Shown piece by piece: positions 45,001-56,290 of a stretch of 64,000 nucleotides of DNA. Position 1 is the first letter of the stretch. Every line of letters starts with the position of its first letter. Under the pieces are notes generated by a model that made no database searches, was not told the origin of the DNA, and saw nothing but the letters and a program-made list of their open reading frames with translations. The position numbers and the translations under genes are program-made. The stretch lies in assembly GCA_022813625.1 (NCBI GenBank), contig JAKLMB010000041.1, positions 124,001 through 188,000 on the forward strand, written 5' to 3'. Source of the DNA: Aaosphaeria pasadenensis. Lineage: Eukaryota; Ascomycota; Dothideomycetes; Pleosporales.

Positions 45001-45483
45001 CTACCAGTAGGCGTCCCTCCAATCGACGGCCCCCTGTACCTGATCGACGCACATCAAGGGTGCGTGTGGATACTCTGTGATGCTTTGAGACAGCCGAACG
45101 ACTTTCCTGATTGGCCCATATTGCAAGATTATGCCGCCGATAATGGCCTGAATTGTCGAAATCAATTGTCTCTCACCTATTTCGTGGGCTCCAACCAGCG
45201 TCGAGATACAGGCCATCAAAGTGACACGGGCAGACTGTAGCTAGAAGGCGACTTCTCTTTGGTCGAGACAATCTAGTTGGAAGCATAGTGAAACGCTTAA
45301 GATGGTGAATATTGTAGGGATCACAAACCAACGAAAAGGATTCAAGGCGGCGAAATTAGTCGACAGCCTTGCCCGAGGTTCGCTTCTGGTGGTGTTTAGC
45401 CCCCAGTCCAGCTCCAGTCTACCCCAGCTATTGGCCAGAAGCCGTGTTTGAGATGTTCGGGGTGCCTGGCACATCATGGACAA
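45001..45483 (-). pseudogene. Possible pseudogene, two frames in register split by one stop
   Basis: Two adjacent minus-strand segments, 45483-45241 and 45240-45001, share one reading frame interrupted only by a TAG at 45241-45243. The first part contains a hydrophobic stretch (FRWFVIPTIFTILSVSLCF) and the second reads like ordinary protein (AHEIGERQLISTIQAIIGG). I recognise no family. It may be a remnant of a membrane-associated protein, or coincidence. Confidence 0.25.
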
Positions 45484-48033
45484 ATCTCCGGCGATCTGAA
45501 TCGTCTAATTTGGCCATTGAGGTGCGGGGATTCGTCTGTCCACGCTCTCTAGGTGGTACTGCAGTAGATGATGGCATGCTTCTCGACCTGCACGATGCGC
45601 CCAAGACATCCAGGATTGCGCCATGGGCTGCTTTGAATCGTGTCCCAGATAGGAAGGCCTCTGTTCGAAACACCATCCTGATATGTACATGGGCTTCAAT
45701 CCTGCATAATGTCAGTGGAGAACAATCGCCTTGCCCGTGTGCAGATCCCTCAGCCACCTTCTCGTTAACAATTCGGACAATTCTCTCCATTGACCAGAAT
45801 AATCCTCCGCGATTATTGATATCTCTGCGTCATTAATGCGACCGGGCATTCGGCGGCCGTTACCGGCTGTACCGAGGACTTTTCGTTGTGTGCAGTGCTC
45901 TATCATGATGACTGCGCATGAGGTGCGAAGGCCAGTGCACGTGACCTTCTTTGCACACGACACCTTTCCTTTATCACATCAAAAGTTCCAATCTTCGGAG
46001 TAGCCGTTGATACCTAATACCTGTCCGATCTGCCAGGCTTCATCACCGTTACCCCTCTTTAATGTGTAGCAGTCATTCCGCAATCCGAGATGTGTGATGG
46101 AGTCGTCGATATTGAAGACCGAGGCATTGGATGAGATCGCCAATGCCAAGCTATCAATTGCGACGTCTACACTTCGGACTTTGTAAGAATTTAGTTCAAG
46201 TTGACGATCTCAGTCACTGGGCGAGCGCTTCGAGGATTCGTCAACGTAACCATCATTTGGAAGACACATTGACACGATCGTGACTGCGCGTCAGATAACG
46301 ACATTCGGGCGGAAATGAGCGATGAATGCGCTGCTAAAGTGTGCATGCTACTCATATCTCATTGGATTGATCCGATCCGATATATCCAGTGAATAGCACC
46401 GAGGCTCCTTGTGAAATCCCTATCTGATCGACATACCACAAGTGTTACAGATAGCGAGACGAAGAATACACAGTTCTCTGGATGCCCCCGAATCTTTCAC
46501 AAAAAGCAAAACGAACAACAAACAAATCCCCAGTTATCCTCAGTTCTTTTCAGCATAGAAGCAAATACTCATCTTGTTATCTTAAGGTAGCGTCCAGGCT
46601 ATCCGCGAATAAGGGTGACCAAAGCATCATTCAACTTAAACGTAACCATCGGTAAGTATGCAAAGAGGATAGGATGGTCGAACTGGCCTCATGCTATATT
46701 TGCCGCCTACAACTAACTTCATGTTTACATATTTACGAGGCTTTGAAACCTTCAAGTGGCTACAACTTATTCTAGGAATTTCACTATGCAACACCTTCAG
46801 ACTACTTTAAGCTAGCTACAGCATGCTATACAATGACAAGTTCACGGGACCTTTACCGCCTCATTCATTGGCTACGATATACTATTGACCGGACGTACTT
46901 ATCCTCTGTAGCGACATCCTGTCAATAGCATTGGTGTCATTATAGACGTCCTTCATGTCAATCTACAAACTAGACTCCCTGAACCCGTCGGAACCTAGCT
47001 TATTATACACAACAGAAACACAGGCCGACGAACTGAAACCGCATACCAAGGGAGTCATCTATGGAAGCAAAGGTCACGATTGCCTTTGATTGTAAGGCAT
47101 GTCAATGACGCTCGGTGGGTGTTCTTTCTCGTTCTGAAATCTTATTGCGTATCTCTGACGACAAGTAGTTTATCTCTATTTCGATTTCGGAATTCCTCAA
47201 ACTTGCGTTGAAGTGTGATAATATTGACGGTTCATCGTATTCTACTTGCAGCTACAGACCTGGTTCGCGGAGTGATTGACAAGGCTGAGTTTACTCGTAC
47301 CTTCCATGTTCGGTATGACAACACACTGTCAATATGTCCAGAACATGAATTGACACAGCACAGATCCAGAAGCCCACCGATGAATCGCGCAAATCATCCA
47401 CTCGATGTTCCCACTGAGCCTTAGTAAGGCTAGAAAACCCAGGGCCAGTCGATGCCAGGCGAGTGTGGCATGCAAGCCAACTGGATCGGACGCATACCAA
47501 GCTGCCACGCATGCGACATCTGACGACGCAGAAGATCACGCGGGATGAGAATGGCAGTGTGAACTTACGCGCCGTGCAGGAACGTATTTAAGCAAATCAA
47601 TGTCGATACAACATGGTTTTGTCAAGGCATCAATTGTGGCATCATCACGACCGGGGTCATGCGCAGCCACGTCTGCCCCGCAAGTTCAGCTCCTACTTCT
47701 TGACCGGTTTAAAAGCATGCACAGCCGCGCTCGAATCTCAACACTGTTTCCTTTTTCTATATATGAAAAACGACGCGTAACGACAAAGTTTTATGTTCAA
47801 TTTCCTTGAGCAGCCAAGATCTCCACAATTGGCTTAACTATTTCACTTCTTTCAAACGAAGGGATCAGACACACGAGCGCCCGCTGATTTACTATGCGCA
47901 TCTTTCCCGAATGGAACACCATACTTTCGCGTAGAAGACGATAGCGCGCCGAGGGCGTACGATTTCGAGCTTCGAAGGATTAATCCACACTTCTAGTCGG
48001 GCGAAGCCAGTAAATTCAGCCAAGCTGCACAAC
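45484..48033. other. Gene-poor region, 2.5 kb
   Basis: Frames at 45428-45790 (minus), 45369-45836 (plus) and 47215-47424 (plus) show no domain. Most of 46.0-47.9 kb is open to neither strand. I see no repeat structure or RNA gene. The right end holds the promoter of the HET gene. Confidence 0.45.
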
Positions 48034-50496
48034 ATGGTCGTTCAAAGCGTCCCGGTAGAACGATTCATCTATCGCCCAATTGACCTGACGGGAAAATCGC
48101 TACGGCTCCTTCGCATAATTCATGCTGATTCTGGCATCATCAAGTGCGAACTCTTTGACGCTTGGCTGGAAGACGATGGGGGTATCATAGAATACGACGC
48201 ACTCTCATACACTTGGGGCGGTTCGGAAAAGGTACAGGAGGTCATAATTAACGACAAATCTTTCCAAGTCACAGCAAACCTGTCCCAAGCACTGCAGGAT
48301 CTGCGATACCCGGATCGTGATCGGATTCTCTGGATCGATGCGATTTGTATTGACCAGGACAACGATCCGGAGAGGGGACATCAAGTGCAGCAGATGTCAT
48401 TGATCTACAAGAGAGCTGAGCGCGTCATCATATGGCTAGGATTCTCTACCTTGTCTACGGATCTTGCCTTCGATCACATGCAGAGGCTGGAGGATAGGGC
48501 ATCCGGCCATGCATACAACAACTGGACGACAAAGGACGCGCGATGGCTGGATATTTGGCAGAAAGTCAACTCTGATATGAACATTGGCCCGGGTAGCGCA
48601 TTTCTCTCCCTGATAGCAAGCGATCTCAAAAATCTGCTAAAAAGGCCATGGTTCGAGCGGGTTTGGATCATACAAGAAGTCGCTAATGCAAAATCCGGAA
48701 GAGTCGTCTGCGGCGATAGGTCGGTTTCCATGCGCATCTTCGCCGTCTTCCCAACGTTGATGGGCATTACACTCGATGCACAATGCCAGAGCATCATGGA
48801 CGTCATGCCGGGATCGACACGGAAGAATTCCTGGTGGACGAAGAAGCACGATCTGCACACTCTGCTCGTCAAATTCCGTGGAAGCAAGGCGTCTGATCCG
48901 CGAGACAAAATATATGCACTTCTCGGTATTTCGTCAGATGTTAGAGGCACAGAGATTCTCACAGCAGACTACGAGAAACCGCTGCTTGAGATCATCCACG
49001 ACACCGCGTTCTACCTCCTTGGACTTGATGGCAATCAGCGGCCCTTACTTCCCTTGCCTACGTGGACCATGGACGAATTTCTGAGAGATCTCGAGTTCTT
49101 AGACGACAGACTACTGCTCTGGGCTTCGGAGCACGGACACGAGGCGTTACTGAACTATCTACTAGATATCAGAAAAGCCAATGTCAATTTCGAGGATGAA
49201 CAGCTTAGGACTTCGCTCTCTTGTGCCGCATATGCGGACCATGGTCGTATTGTGGAGAAGCTTCTAAAAAGCGAGATCATAGACATCAACATCCCCGACA
49301 ATACCGAGATGACTCCCTTGCTTATAGCAACATCTAAATGGCACTATGATGTCGCTCAGCAACTTCTTGATACTGGAAGGGCGAATTTGAATCCAATCGG
49401 TCCTCGGGGGCTTACGGTGCTGAAATGTGCTGTACAGAATAGAAATGTGAAAATGGTGAAACAGATCCTCAAATTCAAGGACGTTGATGTGAATCGAGCG
49501 GGGGAGGACGGCGAAACAGCTCTGATGATTGCGGCCAAGTCTGGAGCGGAAGAGATGGTCAGTCTGCTTCTGGACAGAGATGACATCGAAGTAGATGTCA
49601 AAGACACATACGACCGAACCGCGCTGAGTTGGGCGGCGAAACACAGGTTCAAAAAGATAGCCGCATGCCTTCTCGACAAGGGCAACGCTGATACTGAAAT
49701 TCCAGATCGTTGGGGATGGCGACCACTTTGGATCGCGGCAATGGCAGAAGACGCTGGTGTCGTCGATGTCATGCATGAGCGACTAGCAGAAAAAAGGAGA
49801 TCTGACAATTGGATACTTCTGGGAAAAGAGCAAGAACTCACCACGTTGCTACTCAGGTTAGCATCTCGGCCAACACATCTCATAACTCACAAGGGTCGAA
49901 CGCCGTTGTGGTGGGCGGTTATCAATGGGCTTGACGAAGTAGTCGATTTACTCATTCTTACAGGGAAGGTTAATGTGCATGACGAAGACTCTTTGGGAAG
50001 ATCGGTGCTGTTTTGGCTCGCGGAAAGTGGATGCAACACCAATGCAATCGAGCAACTACTGGATGGACGCCCCAAAGATGTTCGGATAACTAGAAACAGA
50101 GGAAGGGAAATGTCGGATTTCATGGAGTCAGTATTTGCTGGACACCAGGCGATATTGGAGAAGCTTCTTGCAGCGAACCTCTTTGATGTCAATGCTCGGG
50201 GCGAGTTGGGGCGAACGCCATTATGTATCGCAGCGTTGAATGGCAACGGAGCGATGACCAGGATTCTGCTCGCCGCAGAAGCCATCGATGTAGATGTGAG
50301 GGATGATTTACAAATTACACCTTTCATACACGCAGTATCATCGGGGTCCTGCGCAGTCGTCTGGCTACTCTTCAGAACGCTTAAGGTAGACTTGAAATCA
50401 CACGATACGGGACTGGCTGCAGCTCGGCAGCTGGCAAGAGGCGGGGACATGATTCGGTTGTTGGAGGACTATCCCCGTGCTTTGTATGTGCATTGA
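48034..50496 (+). CDS. HET-domain protein with ankyrin repeats, 820 aa
   Basis: This is a single exon. The heterokaryon-incompatibility domain shows its three blocks: YDALSYTWGG (54-63), LWIDAICIDQDNDPERGHQV (99-118) and RPWFERVWIIQE (204-215). The domain runs to about residue 330 (RDKIYALLGI). From about 360 to the end there are ankyrin-type repeats (for example TPLLIATSKWHYDVAQQLL, TALMIAAKSGAEEMVSLLL, TPLCIAALNGNGAMTRILL), about eleven by pattern. HET domains in other fungi trigger cell death on non-self fusion, though most members are untested. The ankyrin array is the likely sensor or partner-binding part. No frame damage is seen. Confidence 0.95.
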   Translation: MVVQSVPVERFIYRPIDLTGKSLRLLRIIHADSGIIKCELFDAWLEDDGGIIEYDALSYTWGGSEKVQEVIINDKSFQVTANLSQALQDLRYPDRDRILWIDAICIDQDNDPERGHQVQQMSLIYKRAERVIIWLGFSTLSTDLAFDHMQRLEDRASGHAYNNWTTKDARWLDIWQKVNSDMNIGPGSAFLSLIASDLKNLLKRPWFERVWIIQEVANAKSGRVVCGDRSVSMRIFAVFPTLMGITLDAQCQSIMDVMPGSTRKNSWWTKKHDLHTLLVKFRGSKASDPRDKIYALLGISSDVRGTEILTADYEKPLLEIIHDTAFYLLGLDGNQRPLLPLPTWTMDEFLRDLEFLDDRLLLWASEHGHEALLNYLLDIRKANVNFEDEQLRTSLSCAAYADHGRIVEKLLKSEIIDINIPDNTEMTPLLIATSKWHYDVAQQLLDTGRANLNPIGPRGLTVLKCAVQNRNVKMVKQILKFKDVDVNRAGEDGETALMIAAKSGAEEMVSLLLDRDDIEVDVKDTYDRTALSWAAKHRFKKIAACLLDKGNADTEIPDRWGWRPLWIAAMAEDAGVVDVMHERLAEKRRSDNWILLGKEQELTTLLLRLASRPTHLITHKGRTPLWWAVINGLDEVVDLLILTGKVNVHDEDSLGRSVLFWLAESGCNTNAIEQLLDGRPKDVRITRNRGREMSDFMESVFAGHQAILEKLLAANLFDVNARGELGRTPLCIAALNGNGAMTRILLAAEAIDVDVRDDLQITPFIHAVSSGSCAVVWLLFRTLKVDLKSHDTGLAAARQLARGGDMIRLLEDYPRALYVH

Positions 50497-50842
50497 TTGG
50501 TGGTTCACTTAAGTAAAAGGAGCCGACACCGTACCGTTAGTCTTGGGTTGAAGAAGATTTTGGGCTGCTTGATTTATAGGCTACGGTCCGATTACACTTT
50601 TCTGTATTATGTTCCCTCATAGCCTTCTCATTGTATTTGACAAGATTTCATATTTCCAAAGACAAGGGTTTCCTAATAGAATAATCACATGTATGAAAAT
50701 AGAAATTCAATTACTTTCCTTATCAGAGGCTGTCCATATACTATCTTGTACCCCGAATAGAATATCATTGATGCTTTGGTCTCTAAATCAGAATCGCCTG
50801 AAGTACGGAAAAAGCGTCCTAGAATATACGCCCACAAACATA
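50497..50842. other. Convergent intergenic region
   Basis: This 346-base, AT-rich region separates two 3' ends. No gene is seen. Confidence 0.4.
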
Positions 50843-51511
50843 TCAAATTCTGCCTTCTAGCTCCAGATCATTCTCAACAACTTCACATCTCTTCCGCAAC
50901 CAATCTTTCCAATCACAGCGTCCAGCCCCCATCACTACATTTCTGTCAGGGTAATCTCTCCATTGTGTGCCACTGAGCACTTTGTCAACACCTTTATTGA
51001 AACCCGCATTCTCGACTGCGCTGTAGCCACCCAAGACGGTGCATAAACCAGAAATAAGACATTCCTTCAAAGCCGCTTCCAGATCTCCGATGTACCTCTT
51101 CAGAATCTTCCTCCTTGGCCTCCTCGCTTTTCGATCGATAAGCAGATCATCGAGGAACGCTTCTGTGCATTTATCTCGAACCCGCCATTCGGAGATACGT
51201 GCGTCAATTTCGCGTGTTAATTCTTCAGTAGCGACCAGGCAGGCGGGTGCTTTAGACTGGTGATCGTGGTTGTGGTCGAGATGCTTGTTAACTAACTCAC
51301 GGATGGCATGCAGGAGTTGTGCACACGCTTGCCCAAGTAGATTCGGGTCCTTAGAGAGCGATCGTAAGGCCGATATTGTTGTATCGACCTTCAAAGCGCA
51401 TGCCATGTTTGTTCCGTGGGTGGTTGTGCAATTATGACTTCGCTCTGCACCATTTGGGGTCGTGTTCGGGGGCGAAATGTATATGACGATTTGGTGAGGA
51501 AAGGTAGACAA
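50843..51511 (-). CDS. Hypothetical protein, 222 aa (or 187 aa from the second ATG)
   Basis: A frame without stops starts at 51511, or more likely at the ATG at 51406 (MACALKVDTT). It is rich in charged, helix-prone residues (LVATEELTREIDARISEWRV, RRKILKRYIGDLEAALKECL) with no signal peptide or known domain. A C-terminal GAGRCDWKDWLRKRC segment is distinctive. I do not recognise the family. Its independent position and even codon pattern favour a real gene. Confidence 0.55.
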   Translation of the reverse strand: MSTFPHQIVIYISPPNTTPNGAERSHNCTTTHGTNMACALKVDTTISALRSLSKDPNLLGQACAQLLHAIRELVNKHLDHNHDHQSKAPACLVATEELTREIDARISEWRVRDKCTEAFLDDLLIDRKARRPRRKILKRYIGDLEAALKECLISGLCTVLGGYSAVENAGFNKGVDKVLSGTQWRDYPDRNVVMGAGRCDWKDWLRKRCEVVENDLELEGRI

Positions 51512-52136
51512 AGCGCCTTGACGTGAGTCTTCTTGGTTGCGTGTCTTTTGATTTATAGTCCGGATAGTCAGGTGTTGGTCATTGAATGGTGCTTTGTCTC
51601 ATATGATAGACTCATGTGACGTTGTGGTGCACCGGCTTTGTCGCGACTTTGAAATTTATTGACTAACTTCAACCCGCAAGAATAATACGATGGGTGATAT
51701 TTTTTAGAAGTATGAGTCGTTCAGTGTTACTGTATAGAGTAATCAGCTTGTTGTTGTTTCTTTAGCTAGAAGTGTTGAAGATGCGTGCGTATGGGTGTAG
51801 GTAGATGATTATGTTGAAGGGAATAGCTGCTAGGTTGACTCCAAATGCGATACCACTCATACATATATTCATCTATGTGAGAGTCATACTGAAATTACTG
51901 CAATTCTTGGTCTCCATTTGTTGACTGTTACACCTGTGTGTGTGTAGTGGGCCACACTGGTATCTGTGTTGTGCCAGTGCCACACCTTCACGATGACTCC
52001 CTGTTAAGAGTCAATTAGAGATATAAAAGCTCATTTTTATGTCTAGAAACGTTCTCTCTCCATCTTTCTTGAATACAACGAGGAAACACACTCGAATCGA
52101 AGATTATCATCACTTGAAATCCATCTGTCCTTGACA
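51512..52136. promoter_or_regulatory. Divergent intergenic region
   Basis: This 625-base region lies between the starts of two divergent genes. It contains a TGTGTGTGTG run near 51935 and no gene. Confidence 0.35.
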
Positions 52137-53000
52137 ATGTCGATCTTGGAGGAATTCCCGGCTGAGATTTTTCTTGAAGTAATGAAGCGCCTACCGCCCA
52201 GTGAAAGGACCAGCGTAGGTCTCGCAAACAAAGCCCTCAAAAATTTGGTCGAGCATGATAAAGTACTTCAAAGCCTCTTCAAGAAACACTCGAAACACCC
52301 TGATCGCAACATGCAAGACTATGTCGCATTTCTGGAACTTCTGAAACGAGATTACCTTCAAGAGAAGAAAATATGTCACTTCTGTCTGTCATTGCACGAT
52401 CCGCCCACAAGGACTGGAGACAGCCAACCACAAGTTGACGAAGGCGCACTTCGAACCCTGCAGAGAGCCTCACTCTACCCCTTTCTTTTTTCCCACAGCT
52501 CTGTCATAGAGTCGTCTGACTGGGACAATGCACCAAAAGACGCAAAACATTGTCGCAAATTTGAATACCAGCTTCCGGAGATCAACGTCAAATTCTTATC
52601 ATACCTCACGGCTACGTACCGCTGGGAGGGCGTAGCATACCAAAACGAATCGTCGGACAGTTCCTCCATAAAGCTACCTTACGAACATCGAATTAAACTA
52701 TACCTTAAATTTTCGCATCGTCTGATGAGGGAACATCCGGAGTTCCCACGCGTGAAGATGGCATTGGAGGAGGCAGATCTGCATTGTTGCAAGGATTGTA
52801 GCCGTGAGGAATTGTTTCAAAAGATCGCTAACGCGTGGAATACGTATTTCAATGAGAGGCATCGTCTCGTTGAATTCTGCCTTGAATCATGTGGCTGCAA
52901 CGGGATTTTCACGGTTGCTGTGGTCGAGGTAATAATAACACGTGTAGTCATTACCATGTCGAGAATGTGGGAGGGTGAAGAGGAAAAGGAGAAGAAATAG
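52137..53000 (+). CDS. F-box-like protein, 287 aa
   Basis: A single exon with ATG at 52137. Residues 2-40 fit an F-box (LEEFPAEIFLEVMKRLPPSER, LANKALKNLV), the Skp1-binding part of SCF ubiquitin ligases. The remainder has no WD40 or LRR repeats. It contains paired cysteines (CHFCLSLH; CCKDCS; CLESCGC) that could bind zinc, and a C-terminal hydrophobic stretch (FTVAVVEVIITRVVI) before a lysine/glutamate-rich tail. Such short F-box proteins of unknown substrate are common in ascomycetes. Confidence 0.75.
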   Translation: MSILEEFPAEIFLEVMKRLPPSERTSVGLANKALKNLVEHDKVLQSLFKKHSKHPDRNMQDYVAFLELLKRDYLQEKKICHFCLSLHDPPTRTGDSQPQVDEGALRTLQRASLYPFLFSHSSVIESSDWDNAPKDAKHCRKFEYQLPEINVKFLSYLTATYRWEGVAYQNESSDSSSIKLPYEHRIKLYLKFSHRLMREHPEFPRVKMALEEADLHCCKDCSREELFQKIANAWNTYFNERHRLVEFCLESCGCNGIFTVAVVEVIITRVVITMSRMWEGEEEKEKK

Positions 53001-53140
53001 GTAGGAAACGGAGATCCTGAACTCTATGCTGGCCATGGGAAGATGCATATTCATATTACCAAACATATTTTATTCCGGTAGATCTTAAATACAACTTTAT
53101 CCTTAATCTCATCCCCGCCCAATCATGACCAAAATCCACC

Positions 53141-53850
53141 TCAAGAACCGCCGACAGTGATGGAAGCAGATCCGCTGCTGTGATACCCTTCTGTCGCCAG
53201 AATCATGTAGTTGTGTGTACCGAGCTTCTGGCCGACCTTCGCCCAGGCATCGAAATGGTTCTGCGTGGTGATGGTTCCGCCTACGCGCTTCTGGGTCCGC
53301 ACAGACCAGAATTGCTGGAAAGTTGAGGTGCCATCGATGGATGGCTGGTTGGTACGGGTGGTCTGGTAGATGTCGTAGGTCCCGCCATCAGATGTGATTG
53401 AACCCTTCTTCGTGGCACCACTCGAAGGGTTGTAGCTGCCGTAGCTGTCGACAATGTAATACTCGATCAGGGGATTGCGAGTCCACCCATAGAGGGAGAT
53501 GTAGGAGTTTACGTTGGCAGCGTTCCAAGTTCCATTGTAGGTGACAACCTTAGCGCCGCCGGGGTTCCTATGTGCTGTTAGTGGTTGGTGTCAATTGACA
53601 TCTCGTCTTCGTGGACGTACCAGCCCTTGCCAGCTACGAAGTTGCCAACATTGCTCCAAGAGCAGCTGTATTTGCCACCAGCTTCATTGTTGTAGGTGAC
53701 TTGTCCCTGGTTATCGGACCAGAAGGAATAGAAGAACCCGTCGTGGGTACCGGTGCCTTGAGGAGTGGCACGGGTGATGAGATTGAGCGGAGATGCAACC
53801 ACAGCAGCTGCGGTGCTAAGACCGAGAAGGATGGAAGAGAAGGCAACCAT
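53141..53850 (-). CDS. Endo-1,4-beta-xylanase, glycoside hydrolase family 11, 218 aa
   Basis: Exon 1 is 53850-53621 and exon 2 is 53567-53141, with a 53-base GT-AG intron. A signal peptide (LLGLSTAAAVVA) and a short propeptide precede the jelly-roll domain. Diagnostic GH11 segments are FYSFWSDNQGQVTYNN, GKYSCSWSNVGNFVAGKGW, the nucleophile motif PLIEYYIVDSYG, SVRTQKRVGGTITTQNHFDAW and the acid/base motif ATEGYHSSGSA. Length is typical for a catalytic domain with no carbohydrate-binding module. It hydrolyses plant xylan outside the cell and is probably induced by xylose through an XlnR-type activator, although no site was assigned. Confidence 0.97.
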
Positions 53851-55002
53851 TTTTGTTCTGAACTATGATGGATGGATGTCCATTCCAAGGACATTCCCCA
53901 AGGTCTTAAATAACTCCCAGGAGCTGGGTTCGACATCACTTCGCAATCGCTAGATTCCATGGCGAATTAACCATGATTCCGCAGTCTTAGTTTTTTCTCA
54001 TCAAGTAATATTATAGTGGCGTTCATTTGCCGTAATTTGCGGGGTGCATATTCTCCGCGCTGTGCAGCCTCCGACATGTAGATTGAGTGACACAGATCCC
54101 CAGATTTTCAACTTACCACCGGTTATTCGCAACATCAGAGCCTTGTTTCTAATATGGGAGTGCTAAGCTGGCTTAGTATGGACTCGATGCCTGCTAGCCT
54201 GAGCCTGAGCCTGACCGAAACCCAGGGTATTCCAGGAGCAGATCAAGTTCACTGGCCCGGTTTTCTTGTGAATACTAAAAAAAGGCGTCCAGCAAAGGAG
54301 CGTTGAAACCTCATTTCACCTGGACGATGATCTCTGCATCTTGAATCCGCATGAATATCAGCTAAGAAAATACCGTGAAGTCAAGATATAGGTCACTCTC
54401 TTAGCCGCGTTCAAGCATATATCAAACAGTAAAGTTCAATCAAAGACAATAACAGACAGCCTCGGCCTTTCTTGGCAAGCTTGATCATCAACCCTGTCCA
54501 GCCCTGTAATGGGAAACTTAGGAGACGAGAAGACTGATTGTCACCGTGATCTGCAGTTCGGAAAAGCCTTCGGCCCAAGGGTCCAAGATTTTAGCCGGTC
54601 CTTTTAAGCATTATAAGCTTCCGTGGGCAGCATAGGCGCCTGACTTGTGATAGCTATATTAATAGCAGGGATATTGCTGGAGCAAAATTATAATCCAAGG
54701 GTCACGCCGTAGATTGTTGTTTCCACAATTATACTCGGAATCATGGAGATGGCGTTTCAACTAAAGCTTAGTATCCGAGAATAATGCTGGACCAGTACAA
54801 ACCACAATATTCATCACAGCTACCAGGTCAAAGAAAATATGAAAGCAACAGCGCATGGTCCATGTGCAGAATCCTATTATGGACGGATTATTATATGGGA
54901 GAAATGAAAGTAAAGAATCTATAGGGGTATCTCGCTTTCCTGAATAGGAACGTCATAAAGTCATCGCTGAAGTTGTTTGTCGAGGTTCTCTCGCGGGCGT
55001 GG
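53851..55002. other. Intergenic region, 1.15 kb
   Basis: The left end is the xylanase promoter. A GCCTGAGCCTGAGCCTGACC repeat lies near 54196. No gene is supported. Confidence 0.4.
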
Positions 55003-56052
55003 TCATCGTCTTCGTTGGTTCCAGAGGCGGTCGATAACTTGGAAAACGGCCGTGACCGGTTTCATGAGCTCTTGATCGATGTGCTGACCGAATCTTTGTT
55101 GCATTTTGTCGGGGTGCCATCTCACACGTTCAAGTTTGAGTAAAGCAGCAGGATCTTCATTCCAAGCAGGCGACTGTTCGAAGAAATATTCCACTTCGTC
55201 TTTCGATACATGCTTGAGTCTTCCAGAGACAACAGGCCATGGTATAAGATCGTGCAGCTTAGTGTCTTTCAGAAGAGCTTCCACATCTGGGTTGCCCTTT
55301 AGGTGATCCCATTTCTTCGTGTAGGTCCTCCATGCTGCTTCGGCCTCACGAGCGCGTTTCCGTTCCTCTCCACGCTTGAGACTTTCTTTCATTTGTCGAC
55401 GAACCTTCTCCCTCTCGGCCTCCTCCTGCTCTACCTCCTCTTCGAGTTGCCGCCTTCTTTCCTTCTGTTTTGACCGCTCTCGTTCTCTGGCGGCCCGCTC
55501 CTCGATGATGTGTTGGTGTGTTTTCTCCCACATCTTTGTCCGCACGTGGTCGGCATATTCCTCATCGTTCATCCTCTCGAGCTCGCCATCTGGGCCTTGT
55601 CTGGCGTCCGAGTACACGTGTATTGGCTGTCCATAAACACCTTCCCAGTACGCCGCCCCTTCGTCGTCAGCAAGCGCATCAAACAATGACTCCCGAAACG
55701 CTTGATCCGAGTCTATAGGGCCATCTCCTGAATATCCAGGATTACTGTTGCCAACATTGTCATACAAGGACTCCCGGTGGCGGTAATCTGGATCCTCGTA
55801 TACTCCGTTACGCTCGAAGGTGCGATCATAGACAGTGCGACCAGACCTGTGTTCTCGTTCCCCTCGTGAGTGCTTGTGAGAGCGCCTCGAGCTGTGGCGA
55901 TCGCGAGATCGATGTCTCCTGCTAGATCGACCGTCTCTTTCGTCCTCTACGTCGCTATTATGTCGTCTTTTCTTTGACCCTGTTTTAGACTTTAATCGGA
56001 ATTTCGAGGGTTTCGTGTCCGGGTAGACATCTTGATTGTCGGAGTCTGGCAT
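55003..56052 (-). CDS. NFKBIL1-like (NF-kappa-B inhibitor-like 1) nuclear protein, 349 aa
   Basis: The start is set at the ATG at 56052. The frame stays open to 56265, but that part overlaps the divergent promoter. An Arg/Ser/His-rich N-terminus (about 25-75, SRRSHKHSRGERE) resembles splicing-factor tails. A long coiled coil (about 160-270, ERERSKQKERRRQ, EEEVEQEEAEREK) comes next, then the conserved C-terminal region ERVRWHPDKMQQRFG and VFQVIDRLWN, the signature of the fungal and animal NFKBIL1-like family. In animals this protein is reported to affect pre-mRNA splicing. It shares a 238-bp promoter with an NSRP1-like gene. Confidence 0.82.
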   Translation of the reverse strand: MPDSDNQDVYPDTKPSKFRLKSKTGSKKRRHNSDVEDERDGRSSRRHRSRDRHSSRRSHKHSRGEREHRSGRTVYDRTFERNGVYEDPDYRHRESLYDNVGNSNPGYSGDGPIDSDQAFRESLFDALADDEGAAYWEGVYGQPIHVYSDARQGPDGELERMNDEEYADHVRTKMWEKTHQHIIEERAARERERSKQKERRRQLEEEVEQEEAEREKVRRQMKESLKRGEERKRAREAEAAWRTYTKKWDHLKGNPDVEALLKDTKLHDLIPWPVVSGRLKHVSKDEVEYFFEQSPAWNEDPAALLKLERVRWHPDKMQQRFGQHIDQELMKPVTAVFQVIDRLWNQRRR

Positions 56053-56290
56053 CACGACAATCCGAAAAAGGTAGAGGGGCTTGATCGAAACATTAGATCC
56101 GCTTTCTCTGCGCGCTCGGGAATCTGCGTTGTTCCTCGGCGATGGGATGGTCGCAAGGTACTCAAAGATTAGTGTAGCAATGAAATCATTGGTCCGTGCG
56201 CAGTTCGATCTTGGCAATTCAAACGCGACCCTGCATTCTGAGCTTCGTCTGCAACAGATCGTCACTTCAGTGAACTTTCACAAAAGCACT
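56053..56290. promoter_or_regulatory. Shared divergent promoter of NFKBIL1-like and NSRP1-like genes
   Basis: Only 238 bases separate the two start codons, so both transcripts must start inside this stretch. This suggests co-expression. No TATA box is obvious. Confidence 0.6.

Noticed and set aside
44908..45240. 110-residue plus-strand frame opposite the possible pseudogene
   Set aside because: A faint resemblance to fungal ubiquitin-like modules could not be supported by any solid motif.
56053..56265. N-terminal extension of the NFKBIL1-like frame
   Set aside because: It would overlap the divergent promoter and the text is unlike the family. The ATG at 56052 gives the usual start.
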